A stretch of 21,072 bases of DNA from a candidate division WWE3 bacterium RIFCSPLOWO2_01_FULL_39_13 (GCA_001772665.1 MEVH01000007.1:2072-23143); one strand, 5' to 3'. Counted from the first letter of the stretch, positions 8,689 to 15,818 are shown. Made by a program: numbers and translations. The notes: generated from the letters alone by a model not told the origin.

Positions 8689-8708
8689 GGGTGGCGGACT
8701 CCGTTTAA

Positions 8709-9896
8709 ATGCCAGATATCCAAGTTCTTAGGTACACAATTCCTTTTATACTGCCTTTGGTTCTTCTAGGGGTATTTGTCTTTAGGACGTATAATACGGC
8801 CAATTATACGGATTATATGGGTACTGGTGTTGTCGAGGGAACAATATTAAAACACCCGTATATTAAAAACGGCAGGCAGGCTTTTCAAGTTGGGAATCTC
8901 ACGGTTATGACAGGTTTATATCCTAAGTATAAACTTGGAGATATGATCCGCGTAATAACAAATGAAGATAAAGCGGTTTTAGGAATTGTTTATTATCCTC
9001 ACTTAGAAGTTACAGGACATATCGGCTTTCTGAACAAAATTTCTGATTTCAGAGACAGAATAATCAGGAAGATCCAAAAGCTTTTGCCCGAACCGCATGC
9101 TGACTTGGTTTTAGGTATGACAATTGGACATAAAGATGACGTTCCTTCTAGTTTTAATGAAATGTTGAAAAAAGTTGGGATAATTCATGTTGTTGTAGTT
9201 TCTGGATATAATGTCTCGCTTGTGTTGACTCTTGTAGGAATAATCCTAATACGGCTTGGCAGGGCAGTCTTTTTTGCAGGGTCAATTATTGTGCTTTTTG
9301 TGTTTTTGTTAATCGCTGGGCTGGATCCTCCTATAATAAGAGCTGTAATAATGGGCTCTATAAGCACTCTGGCACTGGTTTTGGGTGAGTATAAGAGGAC
9401 TTTGTATTTGCTTATTCTCTCTGCGTTTATGATGCTTGCGGTAAATCCCCGTTACATCAGCGACATAAGCTTTCAGATGACATTTATGGCAACCATGACT
9501 GTGGTTCTGGTATCTCCATTGGCACGAGGACTTCCGGTAGTTCTGCAGGAGACATTAATAATATTCTCGGTGAATATAGCCATGATCCCACTTATATCAT
9601 ATTATTTCGGCTCATTCAGCCTGCTTGGATTGGTCTCTAATATACTTCTTCTTTGGGAAGTGCCGTTTATTACTGTTTTAGGAATAGTTTTGATGATTAG
9701 TCCTTTTGCCATGATAAAGATAGTCTTAATTGCTCTGCTTGACTATTTCTTGCTTATTTGCGAGGCAGTTGATAAATTGAATTTCGGAGTTTTTCAGTAT
9801 CAAATGAATTTGCCCGCAATAATGGTTTATTACTTTGTTTTTACTTTTGTGCTTAGAGTTTTATATCTGGTAAAGGCAGACAGCACCGAGACATGA
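8709..9896 (+). CDS. comEC: ComEC/Rec2 family DNA-uptake channel, membrane part only
   Basis: 395 residues. There is one N-terminal membrane segment (8-26), then a small soluble OB-like/DUF4131 region (~35-105). From ~150 onwards is the Competence domain, with about seven to eight hydrophobic segments and the family motif HVVVVSGYNVSLV (compare HLLAISGLHVG), followed by GLDPPIIRAVIMG. ComEC forms the inner-membrane channel that takes single-stranded DNA into the cell during transformation. In most bacteria one polypeptide also carries a C-terminal metallo-beta-lactamase domain; here that part is the next gene. The 3' end overlaps the next start by four bases (ATGA), so the two are translationally coupled. 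No clear -10 box at the usual distance and no strong Shine-Dalgarno precede this ATG; only a TATACC within the palindrome upstream. Confidence 0.9.
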   Translation: MPDIQVLRYTIPFILPLVLLGVFVFRTYNTANYTDYMGTGVVEGTILKHPYIKNGRQAFQVGNLTVMTGLYPKYKLGDMIRVITNEDKAVLGIVYYPHLEVTGHIGFLNKISDFRDRIIRKIQKLLPEPHADLVLGMTIGHKDDVPSSFNEMLKKVGIIHVVVVSGYNVSLVLTLVGIILIRLGRAVFFAGSIIVLFVFLLIAGLDPPIIRAVIMGSISTLALVLGEYKRTLYLLILSAFMMLAVNPRYISDISFQMTFMATMTVVLVSPLARGLPVVLQETLIIFSVNIAMIPLISYYFGSFSLLGLVSNILLLWEVPFITVLGIVLMISPFAMIKIVLIALLDYFLLICEAVDKLNFGVFQYQMNLPAIMVYYFVFTFVLRVLYLVKADSTET

Positions 9897-10747
9897 GCAA
9901 AAATCCTATCTACATATTGTTGGCGTCCATGACCGTATTGTTGTCCTTTGCTTATAAAGAGTATCCGAAAGTCAAAAATTACAATGACAACCAGCTTCAT
10001 ATCTACTTTTTTGATGTCGGAGAAGGGGATTCGGCTTTAATAAAATCTCCAGATAACCATTTAATACTTATAGATGGGGGTCCGTCACGTGAAGTGCTTT
10101 ATAAAATATCAGAAGTCATGCCATTTTGGATCGAGACAATCGATCTTGTGGTAATCTCCCATTCACATGCTGATCATATAACGGGGGTTCTTTCTGTATT
10201 TGATAGATACAACGTGAAATGTATTTTATACGATGAATCGGATGAAAGCATTTCTAATACAGAAAATCAGTTTAGGACGAGGCTGGAAGGGGGTGAATAT
10301 ACTGTTTCGGATGAGCTGTCGAAGCTGGCTGATTCTGATTGTCTGCCCAATGCCATAAGCGTGAAAGGGTATTCTCTGCGGGAATCTGCGGGGAAAAACG
10401 AAAATTATGAGTCTATTTCTATTTTCCTTAAATACGCCGGTTTTGAGGCTCTCTTTTTAGCCGACGCCGAGGCTCCAGTTCAGAAGATCATCCTTGATTC
10501 TATTTCTGCCGACATCGAAGTTCTAAAAGTCCCGCATCATGGTTCTTCAGATGCCTTTTATTCTCCGCTTATTAAAAAGCTTAAACCTGACCTCGGCATC
10601 ATTTCTGTCGGCGAAAACAATAAATTCGGCCATCCTAACGAAGAAGTCGTCGAAGGATACTCGAAATACGGAATCAAAATTCTCCGTACGGATCTTGACG
10701 GAGATATACATGTGACTTCGAATGGAGATTTGTGGAAAGTGTTGTAA
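9893..10747 (+). CDS. ComEC-type metallo-beta-lactamase domain protein (split C-terminal half of ComEC)
   Basis: 284 residues. A single hydrophobic segment (5-20) is followed by an MBL fold of the ComEC/Rec2 kind: IYFFDVGEGDSALI (37-50), LILIDGG (57-63), the metal motif HSHADH (90-95), D191 in FLADAE, VPHHGSSD (213-220) and NNKFGHPNEEV (242-252). In canonical ComEC this domain follows the channel and lies outside the membrane, where it is proposed to degrade the non-imported strand. The N-terminal anchor would preserve that topology. The gene begins with ATG inside the stop of comEC (ATGA) and ends in a TAA that forms the first three bases of the proposed argS -10 box. All metal ligands appear intact, so it is probably active rather than a relic of a frameshift. 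Confidence 0.9.
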   Translation: MSKNPIYILLASMTVLLSFAYKEYPKVKNYNDNQLHIYFFDVGEGDSALIKSPDNHLILIDGGPSREVLYKISEVMPFWIETIDLVVISHSHADHITGVLSVFDRYNVKCILYDESDESISNTENQFRTRLEGGEYTVSDELSKLADSDCLPNAISVKGYSLRESAGKNENYESISIFLKYAGFEALFLADAEAPVQKIILDSISADIEVLKVPHHGSSDAFYSPLIKKLKPDLGIISVGENNKFGHPNEEVVEGYSKYGIKILRTDLDGDIHVTSNGDLWKVL

Positions 10748-10757
10748 AATACAGGAA
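10745..10757 (+). promoter_or_regulatory. Leaderless promoter of argS, -10 overlapping the upstream stop codon
   Basis: TAAAAT (10745-10750) lies six bases before ATG 10757. Its first three bases are the TAA stop of the metallo-beta-lactamase gene. No good -35 is seen, so argS may also be read from the comEC transcript. Confidence 0.45.
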
Positions 10758-12553
10758 TGCAGGAAGTTTCTGATCAGATTAAAAAATCCTTATTGAAAGC
10801 GGTTTCAGTGGTTGCTCGTATTGAAGCACCTGCGATAGAGAAAATTCATCTTGAACATCCTACTGATGCCTCACATGGGGATTATTCATCCAATATTGCC
10901 ATGGTTTTATTCAAGGAGATGAAAAACAATGCAGCGAGTGACTTCAAAAAACCTCGAAATATATTAAAAACTCCACATGACCTTGCTTTGGCAATTATGT
11001 CTGAATTGCAAAAGGACAAAGTCATTTCAGAAAGTGTCGAAAAAATCGAAGCTGTAAAACCGGGATTTATCAACTTTTATCTTCAAAAATCTTATTTCCT
11101 AAAGATCCTTAGTGAAATTATGTCGGAAAGGGATAAATTCGGATCTGCAAAACGGACTTCGAAAAGAAAAATTCTGGTAGAATATTCATCTCCTAATATT
11201 GCAAAACAGTTTAGTGTCGGCCATCTGCGAAGTACAATAATAGGCCAGGCAATTTACAACCTTTATAAATTTATTGGATGTGAGGTAGTGGGCGACAATC
11301 ATCTAGGAGACTGGGGAACACAGTTTGGAATGATAATTGCAGCAGTCCTAGAAAAGGGCTTAGATATAAAGGATCTAACCTTAAATGATCTCGAAAAACT
11401 TTATGTTGATTTTAACAAAAAACTTGAAACAGACCCTGATCTTAGAAAAAAGGCAACAGATGCGTTTGTCAGCCTTGAAAAAGGGGATATAAAATGCCGT
11501 GAAATCTGGAAAGCTGCCGTAGATACATCACTGGCAGAATTTGACAAGTTTTATAAACTTCTAGGCGTTAAGATAGATTACGCCTACGGTGAGAGTATAT
11601 ACGAAAAAATGATGCCAGGCATCGTGAAGCTTCTTATTGACGAGAGGATTGCTCAGAAAAGCGAAGGGGCATATGTCATAAAATATAATGATATGCCTCC
11701 TGCAATGCTTATTAAAAGCGATGGCGGGACAACGTATCTCACAAGAGACTTGGCTACGATAAAGTTTAGAAGAGAATCCCCGCATTTGCATTCAGATATT
11801 TATGTCTACGAAGTGGGAGCAGAACAGAAGCTCCACTTTAGGCAGGTATTTAGAACAGCCGAGATGCTTGGATTGGGGAAGGAAAGTGATTATGTCCACA
11901 TCGCACATGGTTTCCTTAGACTGCCAGAAGGAAAAATGAGTACAAGAAAGGGGAATACAATCAAATTACGTGAGCTTCTCGAAAAATCAATAATAAAGGC
12001 TGAAAAAATTTTGCTTGATAAGAGCGGTACTGAAAAAGATGCCAAACGGGCTGTCTTTTCAGATTCGGCAAAGAAAATAGGTATAGGAGCAGTCAAATAT
12101 AATGAACTGAAGCATTCACCTTCAACTGACTATATATTTAACTGGGAAGAGGCGCTAAACATGAACGGAGACAGTGGCTCGTATTTGCAATATACAGCTG
12201 TAAGAATAAGGAATCTGCTTATGAAAGCAGGCGCAAAAGATAATATGACATTTAACTTTGTTCAAGTGTTCAGTGAATTAAGTCTCACAAATGAGGAGCT
12301 AGATATAGTAAAAATACTGTCAAAATTCCGTGAAAAAGTAGAAGAGGCTGCATTTAGGTTCTCTCCTAATTTAATTTGCTCATACCTATTTTTGCTGGCT
12401 CAAAAATATAATACTTTTTACAATTCCACCAGCATAGTGCCAATGCGTGACACGAGCTACCGTATGTTCAGATTGAATTTGAGTTTTTCGGTAATGCAGG
12501 TAATAACAAATGGCTTGAGCATATTGGGAATAGAGATTCCAGAGTCTATGTAA
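10757..12553 (+). CDS. argS: Arginyl-tRNA synthetase
   Basis: 598 residues, normal for the family (~550-600). It attaches arginine to tRNA-Arg. An N-terminal Arg_tRNA_synt_N domain (~1-110, HPTDASHGDYSSNIAM) precedes the catalytic Rossmann core: EYSSPNIAKQFSVGHLRSTI (142-161) is the class I HIGH region, read here as SVGH (153-156), with Ser for the first His. The KMSKS equivalent is EGKMSTRKGN (391-400). The C-terminal DALR anticodon-binding domain starts near SGSYLQYTAVRIRN. The pattern SSPNIAK..xVGHLRST plus KMSTRKG marks one recognised ArgRS subgroup, so the Ser may be a subgroup trait. The start is chosen because the N-terminal domain begins there and a -10 box abuts it. A tRNA-Arg gene lies about 2.5 kb downstream. 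Confidence 0.96.
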   Translation: MQEVSDQIKKSLLKAVSVVARIEAPAIEKIHLEHPTDASHGDYSSNIAMVLFKEMKNNAASDFKKPRNILKTPHDLALAIMSELQKDKVISESVEKIEAVKPGFINFYLQKSYFLKILSEIMSERDKFGSAKRTSKRKILVEYSSPNIAKQFSVGHLRSTIIGQAIYNLYKFIGCEVVGDNHLGDWGTQFGMIIAAVLEKGLDIKDLTLNDLEKLYVDFNKKLETDPDLRKKATDAFVSLEKGDIKCREIWKAAVDTSLAEFDKFYKLLGVKIDYAYGESIYEKMMPGIVKLLIDERIAQKSEGAYVIKYNDMPPAMLIKSDGGTTYLTRDLATIKFRRESPHLHSDIYVYEVGAEQKLHFRQVFRTAEMLGLGKESDYVHIAHGFLRLPEGKMSTRKGNTIKLRELLEKSIIKAEKILLDKSGTEKDAKRAVFSDSAKKIGIGAVKYNELKHSPSTDYIFNWEEALNMNGDSGSYLQYTAVRIRNLLMKAGAKDNMTFNFVQVFSELSLTNEELDIVKILSKFREKVEEAAFRFSPNLICSYLFLLAQKYNTFYNSTSIVPMRDTSYRMFRLNLSFSVMQVITNGLSILGIEIPESM

Positions 12554-12709
12554 ACCAGTTTCAATAATGCAAATCCCCCTATAGAAATAATCTAATCAAA
12601 ACGAGTTATCATTTCGATTGTCCATCCAATTATTTTTTCGGGACAGACGTGTACTCGGTATTGTTGGCCGGCATTGGCAAGTGGCTCTGGTTGTTTGTCT
12701 TCTATGGTC
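12554..12709. other. Non-coding stretch after argS
   Basis: First part of a ~480-bp gene-free region. I see no open frame, promoter or strong hairpin in these 156 bases. The structured elements of the region begin at 12710 and are listed separately. Confidence 0.5.
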
Positions 12710-12789
12710 ACAAATCAGCGTTGCCTTAAAAGGTGCTTATAATTCAACACGATCGAGAGGTTAGCACTCGTACCGTTCAACTGATTTGT
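12710..12789. repeat. 80-bp imperfect inverted repeat / stem-loop
   Basis: ACAAATCAG (12710-12718), a two-base bulge, then TTG (12721-12723) pairs with CAACTGATTTGT (12778-12789), giving 12 base pairs. The 54-base interior holds smaller possible stems (GTGCT/AGCAC and CGAG/CTCG). It could be an RNA structure or a small palindromic repeat. Strand is unknown. Confidence 0.55.
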
Positions 12790-12795
12790 CCTGTT

Positions 12796-12950
12796 TATAA
12801 TGCGAGCGAAATACCCCGACCGTAAGGTCGAGGTATTTGAGCCATAAAACTCGCAAAGCGAGCATTACTTTTCCACCGAAGGTGGGAATGCAAGGAACGA
12901 AGCGACGCTACAGCATACCGCGTGCGTAAGCTCGCGGTAGTTTCTTGCGA
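12796..12950 (+). ncRNA. Candidate structured RNA: cluster of consecutive hairpins
   Basis: Four hairpins follow each other. H1 12809-12838: AAATACC/GGTATTT and CGACC/GGTCG with a GTAA tetraloop. H2 12850-12862: CTCGC-AAA-GCGAG. H3 12870-12888: TTCCACC-GAA-GGTGGGAA. H4 12916-12939: TACCGCG/CGCGGTA, a T-T mismatch, GC/GC and again a GTAA loop. A ninth helix-forming pair, GCAAGGAAC (12890-12898) with GTTTCTTGC (12940-12948), encloses H4 and abuts it. The block is much GC-richer than its surroundings. A TATAAT (12796-12801) would start a transcript at about 12808, the base of H1, though no -35 is evident. Alternatives are a REP-like palindrome cluster or DNA-level sites. No RNA family was recognised. 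Confidence 0.5.
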
Positions 12951-12960
12951 AATAGTTTGA

Positions 12961-13026
12961 TTGTTCAGGCAAACTTGAATTTGTATAATAGTCTGGCTGT
13001 AATATGGCTGCAATATGATAGACTAG
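12961..13026 (+). promoter_or_regulatory. Promoter(s) of the metallophosphoesterase-like gene
   Basis: TTGTTC (12961-12966), 17 bp, TATAAT (12984-12989) is a good promoter giving +1 near 12996 and a 36-nt leader. A second -10, TATGAT (13014-13019), lies 12 nt before ATG 13032 and would give a 6-nt leader, closer to the pattern of other genes here. No Shine-Dalgarno sequence is visible. Confidence 0.55.
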
Positions 13027-13031
13027 TTGCT

Positions 13032-13925
13032 ATGAAACTGATTTCTTTTAGAAATTTTCTAATGACTTTGTTTTCTATGACATGCCTGCTTTTTATAGCT
13101 TTAGTGATTATTATCGCCATCTTATTTAGGAACTTTCTTGGAAAATATAATTTGCAAAATATAAATTTACTTGGTTCCAAGGATATGTTCTCTATTGATA
13201 CTCAAAATACGCATTTAGGCCTAAAAGATAAAAATATCATAGTAAAGTTTGCTATTATTTCAGATACAGAGAGCGACTGGGAAGCACTGAAAAGTGCCTT
13301 AAATAAAATAAAAGGGGAGAATGTCGTATATGTATTTCACTTAGGAGATATTACACAGTTGGGTGTTCCCGAAGACTTGCAGAAAGCAAAAGGAATATTT
13401 GCTGAATCAGGTTTAGATGTTTACTCGATTCCTGGTGACAGAGATCTCTGGAAATCAAAAGGAATAGATGGCTATAACCTGGCTATGGGGGAAGACTATG
13501 GATACCGCATGGTCTCGGGAATCAATATATTATTAATTAATAATTCTGATGAATATGAAGGAATAGGCCAAGAGCAATTCAATTATATTTCTGAAAACAT
13601 CAATAATTCAGACTTTGTCATGCTTCATAATCCGATACATTTCGATGCTTTTCCGCTTGTTGGATCAAAAGGCATGGGAGAGTATTCTGAAGAGGTTAAC
13701 GACCAAAGATTAGCGCTTCTTGGCATGATCCGAAATTCTACTGTTAAAGCTGTATTTGCCGGTGATCAGCACTTCTTTAGAGAAGCTGTTGATCTTGAAA
13801 GACCTGGTTTATACTACTATTTTATGGGGGCTTTAACACAGAAAAGACAAATTCAGCTTCCAAGCTATGCTGTCGTGACTGTGTATGAGGATGGTGATTA
13901 TACGGTGACAAAAACCCCTCTCTAG
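13032..13925 (+). CDS. Membrane-anchored calcineurin-like phosphoesterase with a degenerate active site
   Basis: 297 residues from ATG 13032. A longer frame opens at a TTG at 12945, but it runs through the hairpin region and promoter, so the internal ATG is preferred. Residues ~10-33 are one membrane segment. The rest resembles the metallophosphoesterase fold: FAIISDTES (73-81; the usual DxH reads DTE), HLGDITQLG (103-111), PGDRDLW (134-140; usual GNHD), MLHNPIH (197-203), FAGDQHFF (242-249; usual GHxH). Several metal-ligand positions therefore differ from the canonical set, so it may use a changed metal site or be non-catalytic. The substrate is unknown. It converges with the adenylate kinase-like gene; the two stop codons are five bases apart, around a T7 run. 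Confidence 0.72.
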   Translation: MKLISFRNFLMTLFSMTCLLFIALVIIIAILFRNFLGKYNLQNINLLGSKDMFSIDTQNTHLGLKDKNIIVKFAIISDTESDWEALKSALNKIKGENVVYVFHLGDITQLGVPEDLQKAKGIFAESGLDVYSIPGDRDLWKSKGIDGYNLAMGEDYGYRMVSGINILLINNSDEYEGIGQEQFNYISENINNSDFVMLHNPIHFDAFPLVGSKGMGEYSEEVNDQRLALLGMIRNSTVKAVFAGDQHFFREAVDLERPGLYYYFMGALTQKRQIQLPSYAVVTVYEDGDYTVTKTPL

Positions 13926-13930
13926 TTTTT

Positions 13931-15004
13931 TTATCCAAGCAGGATTTTGTGTATTTGTCTTATCATAGACAGAACCACAGGGGCTGCCAAAAGACTGTGA
14001 GATTCTATGCCATCGTCATCAATTATTGTCCATGGAGTTTCGTTTATCTTTATTTTTCCTGATTTAGTGACTTCATATGAATATTCAGGGGTTAGTTCAT
14101 AACTATCAAATTTGTTTGATTCTTCTATTGGCACGTGATTCCTAAGCAGAACCTTCGGTATCCCATGGAGCTGATATGCTTGCTCCATTAATTCCCCGTC
14201 CATTTCGAGCCGGGGTTTTATCGCCTTTATTCCAAGATCATCCCCCTCTTTCGGTATCATTTTTTCTTTTCCATAACCATTGCATTCAGGGTTGTCGCAG
14301 ATAAGATAGAAGTCACCCTGTGCTTTGTCATATTTTATAAATTGGGTAGGCAGGAGTCTTGTGTTTCGGGATGTATTGCATACCGGACAAATAACTCTCG
14401 ATTTCAACCTTGCGTCAATAACTGACTCTGGAATATCAATTAATACAAAAAAATCAGGATCATCTCTTAAATTCATGATTTCTCTGAAATACAAAGAGTA
14501 GGACACCTGATCTAGGGTACGTGGAAACCCATCAATAAATACTGCTTTGCGCGGTTTGGATTCAATCTCTCGTTTTACAAGAGCCAAAAGAAGTTCTGTC
14601 GGGACTGACACCTTTTCTGTACTTCTATTTAAAAGAGCCTCTATTGCGGTTTTGTCTGAAATATATCCTCTGTACTTTCTGTTTATATATTCAAGAATCT
14701 TGGATTTTTCCTCTTGGTCACTCTCAAGAGTTTGATGGACTTTTCTAATGAGATCGCCGATCGAAAACTGATAGACCCTTGAAGTGCCTATAATTTCCTC
14801 AAATATTTTCGAATAGGTACCTTTTCCCGCCATTTTTTTGGCGAGCATAAACCCAATAAAAGTATTGTTATCAAGATATTCTTTTAATTCAGCAACCTCT
14901 TTGCCGGCCTTGGCAGCAAAATACTTTTTTCTGCCAAGCGGTGTGTTTAAATTAAATTTCTCTTTTATCTTTATATCTTTTGTCGAATATAGAGGAAAAT
15001 CCAT
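13931..15004 (-). CDS. Adenylate kinase-like nucleoside monophosphate kinase, enlarged, with zinc-finger lid
   Basis: 357 residues from the ATG at 15004; the frame extends upstream to 15166, but that part is antisense-frame tRNA sequence and is rejected. ADK-family landmarks appear in order: P-loop region LAKKMAGKGTYSK (54-66), QFSIGDLIRKV (79-89; compare ISTGDMLR), FIDGFPRTLDQ (156-166), FVLIDIPESVIDARLKSRVI (186-205), a lid with CPVC (207-210) and CDNPEC (236-241), then KPRLE (263-267). It would interconvert AMP and ATP with ADP. Oddities: a 45-residue N-terminal extension, a P-loop keeping GKGT but not the preceding GxPG, 25 residues between the zinc cysteine pairs, and a ~90-residue C-terminal extension. 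Ordinary bacterial ADK is ~215 residues. It could prefer another NMP. Confidence 0.8.
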   Translation of the reverse strand: MDFPLYSTKDIKIKEKFNLNTPLGRKKYFAAKAGKEVAELKEYLDNNTFIGFMLAKKMAGKGTYSKIFEEIIGTSRVYQFSIGDLIRKVHQTLESDQEEKSKILEYINRKYRGYISDKTAIEALLNRSTEKVSVPTELLLALVKREIESKPRKAVFIDGFPRTLDQVSYSLYFREIMNLRDDPDFFVLIDIPESVIDARLKSRVICPVCNTSRNTRLLPTQFIKYDKAQGDFYLICDNPECNGYGKEKMIPKEGDDLGIKAIKPRLEMDGELMEQAYQLHGIPKVLLRNHVPIEESNKFDSYELTPEYSYEVTKSGKIKINETPWTIIDDDGIESHSLLAAPVVLSMIRQIHKILLG

Positions 15005-15039
15005 TCTGCCTATTCTAATACTTGGGGAAAAAATTTCAA
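15005..15039 (-). promoter_or_regulatory. Near-leaderless promoter of the adenylate kinase-like gene
   Basis: On the minus strand, TTGAAA (15039-15034), 16 bp, TAGAAT (15017-15012). Seven bases separate the -10 box from ATG 15004, so the leader is zero or one nucleotide. This supports the internal ATG over the longer frame that runs through the tRNA. Confidence 0.62.
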
Positions 15040-15084
15040 CAGTCAGCTTTTGCTTGTTATTGGACTTAAGTGATAATAATAAGG

Positions 15085-15160
15085 TGGTGCTCCCGGGAGG
15101 ATTCGAACCTCCGACAGCAGGTTTAGGAAACCTGTACTCTATCCTCTGAGCTACGGGAGC
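15085..15160 (-). tRNA. tRNA-Arg (anticodon CCU), CCA encoded
   Basis: Read on the minus strand, a full cloverleaf is visible: acceptor GCTCCCG/CGGGAGC, D-arm GCTC...GAGT, anticodon stem CAGGT/ACCTG with loop TTCCTAA (anticodon CCT, reading AGG), T-arm GGAGG-TTCGAAT-CCTCC, discriminator A and an encoded CCA at 15087-15085. Total 76 nt. It lies 81 bp upstream of the adenylate kinase-like gene on the same strand. Its complement produces the well-known false peptide containing VGGSNPPGS. Confidence 0.97.
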
Positions 15161-15177
15161 AGGCAATTAACTGGTTA

Positions 15178-15186
15178 ATATTATCA
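15178..15186 (-). promoter_or_regulatory. Possible extended -10 of tRNA-Arg
   Basis: On the minus strand TGaTAATAT (15186-15178) lies 17 nt before the mature tRNA 5' end, predicting a ~10-nt precursor leader. No clear -35 is seen, so support is weak. Confidence 0.33.
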
Positions 15187-15243
15187 CGAAGAGCTGACGA
15201 CCAGTAGGGCTCTTGAGGTAATTCCAGGGCAATATGTCATACT

Positions 15244-15400
15244 TGTTATATTTAATATCGGGACTAGTATCCGATAGTCTCGGATACAGAAACAGGCAAC
15301 ACTGTCTTATAGGCCTATTTGCTATTTCGCAAATGTTATAAGAATTAAAAGACGAAAAAGCAGGAAGAATAAAATGGCAAAAGCTATGGCTAGTCCCAGG
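15244..15400 (+). ncRNA. Candidate structured RNA with closing stem and two arms
   Basis: A closing stem pairs GGGACTAG (15260-15267) with CTAGTCCC (15390-15397). Inside are a 7-bp hairpin, TATCCGA/TCGGATA (15268-15286, loop TAGTC), and a two-part hairpin, CTTATA/TATAAG (15306-15311/15337-15342) with ATTTGC/GCAAAT (15317-15322/15329-15334). An extended -10, TGtTATATT (15244-15252), predicts a start at 15259-15260, the first base of the closing stem. No -35 or terminator was found. The 8-bp distant stem alone could be chance; the coincidence with the start site and the two local hairpins is what suggests an RNA. Strand is inferred from the -10 only. Confidence 0.35.
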
Positions 15401-15800
15401 GACTGTTACTATATACGCACTGCGAGTAATATTTGTGTCCACGAAATAGGTTACTGTGCTAGTGGTTAAAGCCGTAATCAAGGGGAAATTATGCGAAAGT
15501 AGGTGGCACTTTAAATAGACTTGGTAATACTCTTGTGGTGATGAAATACGGCAGAGACGAGGATCATTGCAACCATTCGATTTGTATCGATATTAAGATT
15601 AAAAAAGATTTTATAGGCGACCTATATACTTCTTTGTTAGGTCTTTAACGACAGTGTATAGCAATAGTCTATGTTCACGACATTTGGGATTGTTTTTTTC
15701 TTCGAACACCATGAAATCTATCAGACTCGACTTGCAAGTGATATAAAATCTTTTTGTGTTATTACTCTAGCTCTATTTGGTGAAATGCCGTAATTTTCTT
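15401..15800. other. Gene-free stretch before the sortase gene
   Basis: About 400 AT-rich bases without a convincing open frame on either strand. There is a minor hairpin GACCT/AGGTC near 15620-15646 and a T7 run near 15696, but no matching stem, so no terminator is called. It might be decayed coding sequence; nothing recognisable remains. Confidence 0.4.
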
Positions 15801-15802
15801 TG

Positions 15803-15818
15803 TGGTATACTTTCGCTG
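15803..15818 (+). promoter_or_regulatory. Extended -10 promoter of the sortase gene
   Basis: TGgTATACT (TG 15803-15804, hexamer 15806-15811) lies 10 bases before ATG 15822 and predicts a 4-nt leader. No -35 at normal spacing. Confidence 0.55.

Noticed and set aside
12945..13031. Longer frame of the phosphoesterase-like gene from TTG 12945
   Set aside because: It runs through the hairpin region and the TTGTTC-TATAAT promoter; ATG 13032 starts directly before the membrane segment.
15287..15330. Resemblance of ACAGAAACAGGC...CTTATAGGCC to the 3' conserved part of RNase P RNA
   Set aside because: The matching 5' conserved block (GAGGAAAGTCC-like) is absent in the region, so the similarity is probably coincidence.
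15167..15481. 104-codon open frame on the minus strand upstream of tRNA-Arg
   Set aside because: Composition is not protein-like, no domain is recognisable, no start signal is seen, and it overlaps a candidate RNA structure.
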